From positions 124,001 through 188,000 of the forward strand of contig JAMOPO010000015.1 in NCBI GenBank assembly GCA_027064425.1: a stretch of 64,000 nucleotides of DNA, written 5' to 3'. A program made the translations under genes and the position numbers. This document shows positions 61,078 through 64,000 of the stretch, piece by piece. Under the pieces are notes generated by a model that had not been told where the DNA came from, did no database searches, and worked only from the letters and a program-made list of their open reading frames with translations. Origin of the DNA: Methanobacteriota archaeon (GTDB lineage: Archaea; JAADCQ01; Methanopyri; Methanopyrales; Methanopyraceae). Within the stretch, counting starts at the first letter, position 1, and each line of letters opens with the position of its first letter.

Positions 61078-61792
61078 GCGCCGTGAGGCGTTGGGAGGGG
61101 CGGGAAAAGCCAGCACCCGCCGCCTCCACCCGAGCTTTCGGGGGGCGTCGAGGCGGGGTCGCCGATCGCCCCGTCGCCGAGGACGATGATCGTCGGGGCG
61201 ACGATGACCACCGTCACGGCGCTCTTCAGGCCGAGCTCCCCGAGCACGGAGAGCATAACCGACGCCCTGAGGCTGCGAGCCGTAGCGCGGTAGCGGCTAG
61301 CTTCGGGTTGGCGCGGATCCTGTGCGAGGTGGGCTCTAACCCGCCCAGCCGGGGGCATTGTAGCACCCGTCCTGACGCGGGCTGACCGGTGCGCGCGGCG
61401 CTCCGGGCGCGTCCCGTCGTGCTGGATCCGCCGACCGCCCGCGGACGCCGCGATCCGCACGTCACCTCCTTCTCGCAGGCTCCCAGGGCCGAGGGAGATC
61501 TCAGCGAGCGTGGTCCCGCGGTACGGCGGGGGCGACGATGCGACGGTGGGCCAGCTCGGACCGGTGATCCCGGCCGTGCCGGGCTCGCTCGCGGGCAGCC
61601 TCGCGGTCTCCTCGCCCTCAGCGTCGGCCGCGACCACGGTCAGCTCGAGTACCCGGAGCGCCTCACTAGGGTCCGGTTCGCGATTCAGGGTGCGGCTGCG
61701 GGGCGACGGTGACCTGGGTGAGCGGGAGGATGGCCGGGCCCGTGCCCGGCTCTCGTCCCTCCGGTTCGGCTGAGTGTTGGTGGAGCCAGCGG
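61078..61792 (-). pseudogene. non-genic stretch; possible remnant of a surface-protein gene
   Basis: These 715 bases hold no recognisable intact gene. On the minus strand one frame stays open with two coding-like patches. An upstream one reads EALRVLELTVVAADAEGEETARL and GTAGITGPSWPTV. A downstream one has a hydrophobic segment (KSAVTVVIVAPTIIVLG), a Gly-rich GGGGGCWLF end and no plausible start. Between them the reading loses normal codon choice. A decayed extracytoplasmic protein is the best guess. It lies between tRNA-Pro and the degenerate recombinase. Confidence 0.3.
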
Positions 61793-62632
61793 TCAGCCGG
61801 AGGCCAGCTTGGGCAGGCGGAGGATCCGGGTGGCTCGCGTCAGTTCGCGAATCCTCCACTTGGGCTTGCCGATGACGGCGCGCTGGGCCTCGCGCCACCT
61901 GTACGTGAGCCGCGCGCGCCAGGAGTCGGTCCGCTGGGCCTCGGAGCGGTAGTTGTCCTGCGGCGCCATCAGGATCGGCTTGTCCGGCTCCTCCAGTGGG
62001 TTCACCTCGGCCCACTCGGCGAGGGCCCTGAGGGCGTCGAGTCCGCGCTCGGTCACCGGGAACTCGATGGTCTCCTCGAACTTCTCGACGCGGAGTCGCG
62101 GCTCCTCCGGCGTGGTGGTCAGCCAGTCCTCGCCGGGGCAGACGTCGCGCCAGCGCATGCGAACGAGGTCCATGACGCTGACGCCGGACTCGACGATGGT
62201 CCGGAAGGGCGCCCACCAGGATGCGTCCTTGTTTTCTTTTGCCCACTCCTCGATCAAATCTACTTTACTTAAAATCTCCTTAGCCTCCTCCTCGGTCATC
62301 TCGGGGGAGGCCGGCGACCCGTACGCCTTCACGGTGAGCACGATCATGGGGTCGCGGTCCACGGCCTTCAGGGCCTTGGTGAAGGCGTACCAGCACAGCC
62401 GGCCCATCTCGTGGTCCAGCTCCATGTTCTCGACCTTGTCAACGAGCAGCCGGCGCAGCTGCCTGGCGACCTCGACGATCTCCTCGTTGTCGGCCTCCTC
62501 GAGCCACCGGAGCGGCTCCTCGTCGATGATCTCTGAGAGGAACTCGTCCAGCCTCCTCAGGGCGAACCGGTACGAGTGCCGGGTGTTATCGTTCTCCACG
62601 TCCAGCTGGTCGGCCAGGACCTCGAGGGACAT
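61793..62632 (-). CDS. degenerate tyrosine-recombinase-like protein
   Basis: The protein is 279 aa. The N-terminal helical SAM-like core domain (NTRHSYRFALRRLDEFLSEI) and the catalytic-domain start (FRTIVESGVSVMDLVRMRWRDV) follow phage/Xer integrases, but the first catalytic Arg position is Ser152. The box II region (WRIRELTRATRILRL) lacks the normal His-x-x-Arg context, and the protein stops before any catalytic Tyr. It is likely inactive or a DNA-binding derivative. ATG start. The AT-rich segment near 62230-62280 differs from its surroundings. Confidence 0.6.
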   Translation of the reverse strand: MSLEVLADQLDVENDNTRHSYRFALRRLDEFLSEIIDEEPLRWLEEADNEEIVEVARQLRRLLVDKVENMELDHEMGRLCWYAFTKALKAVDRDPMIVLTVKAYGSPASPEMTEEEAKEILSKVDLIEEWAKENKDASWWAPFRTIVESGVSVMDLVRMRWRDVCPGEDWLTTTPEEPRLRVEKFEETIEFPVTERGLDALRALAEWAEVNPLEEPDKPILMAPQDNYRSEAQRTDSWRARLTYRWREAQRAVIGKPKWRIRELTRATRILRLPKLASG

Positions 62633-62670
62633 TTAACCGGACCCCCGGGCGCGGGTCGACCGAGCTGGGA

Positions 62671-62686
62671 ATGAGATATTTTTTCC
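62671..62686 (+). promoter_or_regulatory. TATA-like element before the FtsJ-like gene
   Basis: ATGAGATATTTTTTCC lies 26-41 bp before the GTG start at 62712. It is the only AT-rich patch of the gap and may also serve the divergent recombinase-like gene. Confidence 0.55.
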
Positions 62687-62711
62687 GGGAAGGGCGAGCG
62701 GGGGGTTGAGC

Positions 62712-63596
62712 GTGGCTGAATCCGTGGAGCTATATCACGGGGATTTGTACTCGATAGCCTACAGGGCGGAGCTCGACAAGTTCCTGCCGGTGATCGGGCG
62801 GGCTAGGATCACGCCGGCGGAGCTGGCCCTGGCCGGCCTGCTGAGGAAGGGTTACAGGGTCGTGGTGAAGACGCTGGAGGGCAAGCAGCTGCCCGGCCGG
62901 CGGCGGATCGAGCTGGCCAGCGAGGTCAAGGACCTGACGGGCCGGTTCGTCGAGGAACTCGTCGAGTCGAAGCGGGCGCACCACCTGCGGCTCTCGGCCC
63001 GGTGCCTGGGGGCCCCGGTCACGCTGGAGTACGAGCCGGACTGGACGGTGAAGGTGGGTGGCCGGCACGAGGTCGACCCGGAGCGGCTGCACAAGAACCG
63101 GGCGCTGGTCAAGCTGCTGGAGTTCGTTTCAGAGCACGAGGTGGAGTTCCCGGACGTGGTCATCGACCTGGGGGCCGCCCCGGGCGGATGGTCTTCGTTC
63201 GCCGCGCAGGTCGCCGAGCACGTGATCTCGGTGGACCCGGCCCGGCTGGAGGAGCGGGTGAAGGAGCTGGAGAACGTGCACCATCTGCGCGTGACCATCC
63301 AGGAGTTCGCGCTCCCGGACATGGTGAGCGCGGCGTTCCCCGGTGAGAACGCGTGCCTGCTGTCCGACGTGTACTCGGGCGACCCGGAGGAGGACCTTTA
63401 CGGGGTGCTCCGCGTCCTGGAGAACGTGAACCTGAAGATCGAGTGGGCGCTGATCAAGGTCGCCCCCACGGACGAGGCGGAGGGCGTGGTCGAGTGGTTC
63501 CGGGAGGAGGCGGAGGACCTGGGGTTCGAGTCGGAGGAGGTGGAGCTCGAGTCGGCGAGCTCTAACGAGACCTTCCTCTACCTGACACGAGGGTAG
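62712..63596 (+). CDS. FtsJ/RrmJ-like SAM-dependent RNA methyltransferase
   Basis: The protein is 294 aa. The methylase domain begins at about 140: VVIDLGAAPGGWSSFAAQVAEHVISVDPARL (motif I), then ENACLLSDVYSG, and IEWALIKVAP with the late Lys of the K-D-K-E set; this is the 2'-O-ribose methylase fold. The 135-residue N-terminal domain is THUMP-like or unknown (GKQLPGRRRIELASEVKDL). GTG at 62712 lies 6 nt after GGGGGG; TTG at 62706 overlaps that spacer. Target RNA unknown. Confidence 0.8.
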   Translation: MAESVELYHGDLYSIAYRAELDKFLPVIGRARITPAELALAGLLRKGYRVVVKTLEGKQLPGRRRIELASEVKDLTGRFVEELVESKRAHHLRLSARCLGAPVTLEYEPDWTVKVGGRHEVDPERLHKNRALVKLLEFVSEHEVEFPDVVIDLGAAPGGWSSFAAQVAEHVISVDPARLEERVKELENVHHLRVTIQEFALPDMVSAAFPGENACLLSDVYSGDPEEDLYGVLRVLENVNLKIEWALIKVAPTDEAEGVVEWFREEAEDLGFESEEVELESASSNETFLYLTRG

Positions 63597-63936
63597 TCCC
63601 CTCGTGGCGGTACGGGGGCGAGCACACGCACAGGATGCGCATCGGCTCGGTGCCCTCGTTCCGGACCCAGTGCACGGTGCCGCGCGGGATCTCCACGCAG
63701 TCCTCGGGACCAACCTCCAGCGCCCGGTCGTCCAGGTAGACCGTGCCCCGACCCTCAAGGATCCAGTAGACCTCATCGAACTCGTGGTAATGAGGTCGCG
63801 TGGACTCCCCCGGTGGGATCACCGCCACCGCCAGGCTCATGCCCTTGATCTCCGAGAACTCGGGCCTCACGAGCTCGTACACCAGCGATCCGTCCAGGGT
63901 CTCGTAGGGTTCCACGTCGCGCGGGTTCCTGCGCAA
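63562..63936 (-). CDS. cupin-domain protein
   Basis: This 124-aa single-domain cupin has PGESTRPHYHEFDEVYWILEGRGTVYLDD (metal motif HxH-x4-E with PG) and PRGTVHWVRNEGTEPMRILCVCSPP (second motif His). It is probably a metal-bound sugar isomerase or small-molecule sensor. TTG start. Its 3' end overlaps the FtsJ-like gene by 35 bases. Confidence 0.88.
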   Translation of the reverse strand: MRRNPRDVEPYETLDGSLVYELVRPEFSEIKGMSLAVAVIPPGESTRPHYHEFDEVYWILEGRGTVYLDDRALEVGPEDCVEIPRGTVHWVRNEGTEPMRILCVCSPPYRHEGTTLVSGRGRSR

Positions 63937-63949
63937 GGACCCGGCCCCG

Positions 63950-64000
63950 ATGACGAGACGGGTGAGCGGTGAGCGCGGCGATGATCGGTCCGTCCATTGC
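63950..64000 (+). ncRNA. candidate box C/D guide RNA F, cut by the window end
   Basis: Plus strand, upstream of the cupin gene: ATGACGA (63950-63956), exactly 12 nt, GTGA (63969-63972), 8 nt, ATGATCG (63981-63987), then the window ends 13 nt later before any final D box. The GTGA and ATGATCG variants are the same as in the stronger candidate B. Incomplete, so weak. Confidence 0.28.

Noticed and set aside
61023-62246. 407-codon open frame opposite/through the recombinase and the decayed stretch
   Set aside because: The upstream half is an out-of-frame shadow of the recombinase-like gene; only short patches of the rest look coding, so it is not called as a gene.

Overview
The window looks like the chromosome of a hyperthermophilic methanogen, most probably Methanopyrus (M. 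kandleri or a close relative). It carries archaeal information-processing genes (DNA polymerase D small subunit, RpoK, aIF5B, aIF6, L7Ae, S19e, L39e, SRP54/FtsY, prefoldin, RNase P Rpp21). It also has methanogen cofactor genes (two coenzyme F430 genes, methanofuran MfnB, hydrogenase maturation protease). GC content is high, GTG and TTG starts are frequent, and many starts follow a GGGGGTG or GGAGGTG Shine-Dalgarno by 5-7 nt. Two of the three tRNA genes encode C at position 8, a documented Methanopyrus trait repaired by C-to-U editing.

Layout: 1-4493 metal/cofactor genes (MFS and CDF transporters, cfbB, two metallo-hydrolases). 4494-4768 is an RNA-gene interval. 4769-9378 (minus) holds an RNA m5C methylase, an amino-acid permease, an ASCH protein, and rps2-ferredoxin-rpoK. 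9507-14751 has an M20 deacylase, the DP1 operon, an aldolase and UPF0147. 14838-18669 holds an HTH-DUF2179 regulator, a UPF0148 protein, an ATP-grasp enzyme, cfbE and ndk. 18670-23892 is translation and repair (recJ-like, rps15, ITPase, aIF5B, pth2, L7Ae). 23997-41169 is metabolism (lactaldehyde dehydrogenase-like, ilvD, cbiC, purE, apgM, guaB, mfnB, topoisomerase IA, argD, dapA, chorismate mutase, shikimate kinase). 41369-47795 is a long minus-strand operon running from RNase P Rpp21 through ribosomal proteins and aIF6 to FtsY and SRP54. 47830-56142 mixes a hydrogenase protease, a flippase, ilvE, a PLD-like protein, a second m5C methylase and argB. 56143-62632 is the most accessory-like part: three tRNA genes, an intein-like homing endonuclease, aconitase X, a decayed stretch and a degenerate recombinase. 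The end carries an FtsJ-like methylase and a cupin.

The most interesting unexplained structure is non-coding. First, short RNA-like modules in gaps fit the box C/D guide plan (C box, about 12 nt, D-prime, spacer, C-prime, about 12 nt, D). One has 14 nt identical to the universal 16S 519-532 segment directly against its D box. Several have box variants in which the conserved U is C or G. Second, a 25-bp inverted repeat with a fixed 9-bp spacer occurs five times, each 5-30 bp beyond the 3' end of a tRNA or ribosomal-protein gene. Third, a free-standing protein combines two LAGLIDADG pairs with intein-type sequence blocks but lacks the C-terminal splice motif.

All functions are by recognition from the sequence; no database search was run.
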